NCBI GenBank assembly: GCA_964548365.1
Contig: CAZJRD010000030.1
Location: forward strand, 1 to 39,698
Length of the DNA stretch: 39,698 nt
Reading direction: 5' to 3'
Origin: B46-G9 sp964548365
Lineage (GTDB): Bacteria > Desulfobacterota > DSM-4660 > Desulfatiglandales > Desulfatiglandaceae
Numbering within the stretch: position 1 is the stretch's first letter; every line of letters starts with the position of its first letter. Both the position numbers and the translations under genes were made by a program. This document shows, in pieces, positions 39,606-39,698 of this stretch. The notes below the pieces were generated by a model. That model saw only the letters and a list, made by a program, of their open reading frames with translations. It ran no database searches and had not been told where the DNA came from.

Positions 39606-39698
39606 TTACGATTTAAAAATACTTAACACACTGTCGCGCTCCGTGGCGATAAACTCCTGTATTTGGAGAACGAGTTTTTCCAGGCTGGGCAAATCAAG
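39606..39698 (-). CDS. Unidentified protein, C-terminal 30 residues only
   Basis: The minus strand from the right edge reads an open frame of 30 codons (LDLPSLEKLVLQIQEFIATE..., ending SIFKS) followed by TAA at 39606-39608. It lies upstream of fliK in the same direction. The fragment is helical, but too short to assign. FliJ- or chaperone-like proteins would fit the position, but there is no proof. No terminator with a T run was seen behind it. Confidence 0.5.
   Translation of the reverse strand, partial: LDLPSLEKLVLQIQEFIATERDSVLSIFKS

Noticed and set aside
1..39698. tRNA or rRNA genes
   Set aside because: No cloverleaf-like gap or rRNA-like segment was recognised in any intergenic region; a covariance search was not possible.

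Overview
The window is almost entirely one flagellar gene cluster from a Gram-negative (diderm) bacterium. P-ring and L-ring genes (flgI, flgH, flgA) are present. Gene order (flgF-G-A-H-I-J-N-K-L-csrA-fliW; motA-fliL-M-N-O-P-Q-R-flhB-A-F-G-fliA) together with sigma-54 -24/-12 promoters points to a deltaproteobacterium in the broad sense (Desulfobacterota-like). That placement is an inference from gene order and family resemblance, not from a marker gene. A run of 100 N flanked by two identical 55-bp copies shows this is a draft assembly.

Layout. (1) 1-893 (-): pseB, cut by the left edge, for the first step of pseudaminic-acid synthesis. (2) 1223-5350 (+): two Maf-type (DUF115) motility-associated glycosyltransferase-like proteins separated by a small unknown ORF. 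Divergent sigma-54 promoters lie between (1) and (2). (3) 5351-5889: a 142-bp MITE-like element and a flagellin leader with a sigma-28-like promoter. (4) 5890-9958 (+): flagellin, fliD, fliS, a fliT-like ORF, flaG and a stand-alone receiver protein. (5) 10106-19247 (-): fliW, csrA, flgL, flgK, flgN, flgJ, flgI, flgH, flgA, flgG, flgF, transcribed right to left from a sigma-54 promoter in front of flgF. (6) 19677-28927 (-): flhB, flhA, flhF, flhG, fliA, then an accessory set (an acidic FliL-like membrane protein, a Lys-rich small protein, a DUF2802/SwrB-like membrane coiled coil, a second FliK-like protein and FlhX, which is a free-standing FlhB C-domain). (7) 29130-34622 (-): motA, fliL, fliM, fliN, fliO, fliP, fliQ, fliR, with a sigma-54 promoter before motA. 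(8) 35085-39137 (-): fliK, flgD, flgE from a sigma-54 promoter before fliK. (9) 39606-39698: the C-terminal end of an unidentified gene that enters from the right.

How they work together. FliO/P/Q/R, FlhA and FlhB form the export gate. FlhF/FlhG set flagellar position and number. FlgF/G/A/H/I/J build the distal rod and the P/L rings. FliK/FlgD/FlgE make the hook, FlgK/L/N the junctions, and FliD/S plus flagellin the filament. MotA, FliL, FliM and FliN belong to the motor and switch. FliA (sigma-28) drives late genes, CsrA/FliW set flagellin translation, and PseB plus the Maf proteins probably glycosylate flagellin. motB and flgM are missing from the positions where they would be expected.

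The most unusual layer is the intergenic DNA. Most of the longer gaps in the cluster carry patches of degenerate short tandem repeats (GAGTCNN heptads and related phrases). In places these supply the stop codons or abut the starts of flagellar genes. One composite patch of about 110 bp or more occurs three times. REP-like palindromes are also present.
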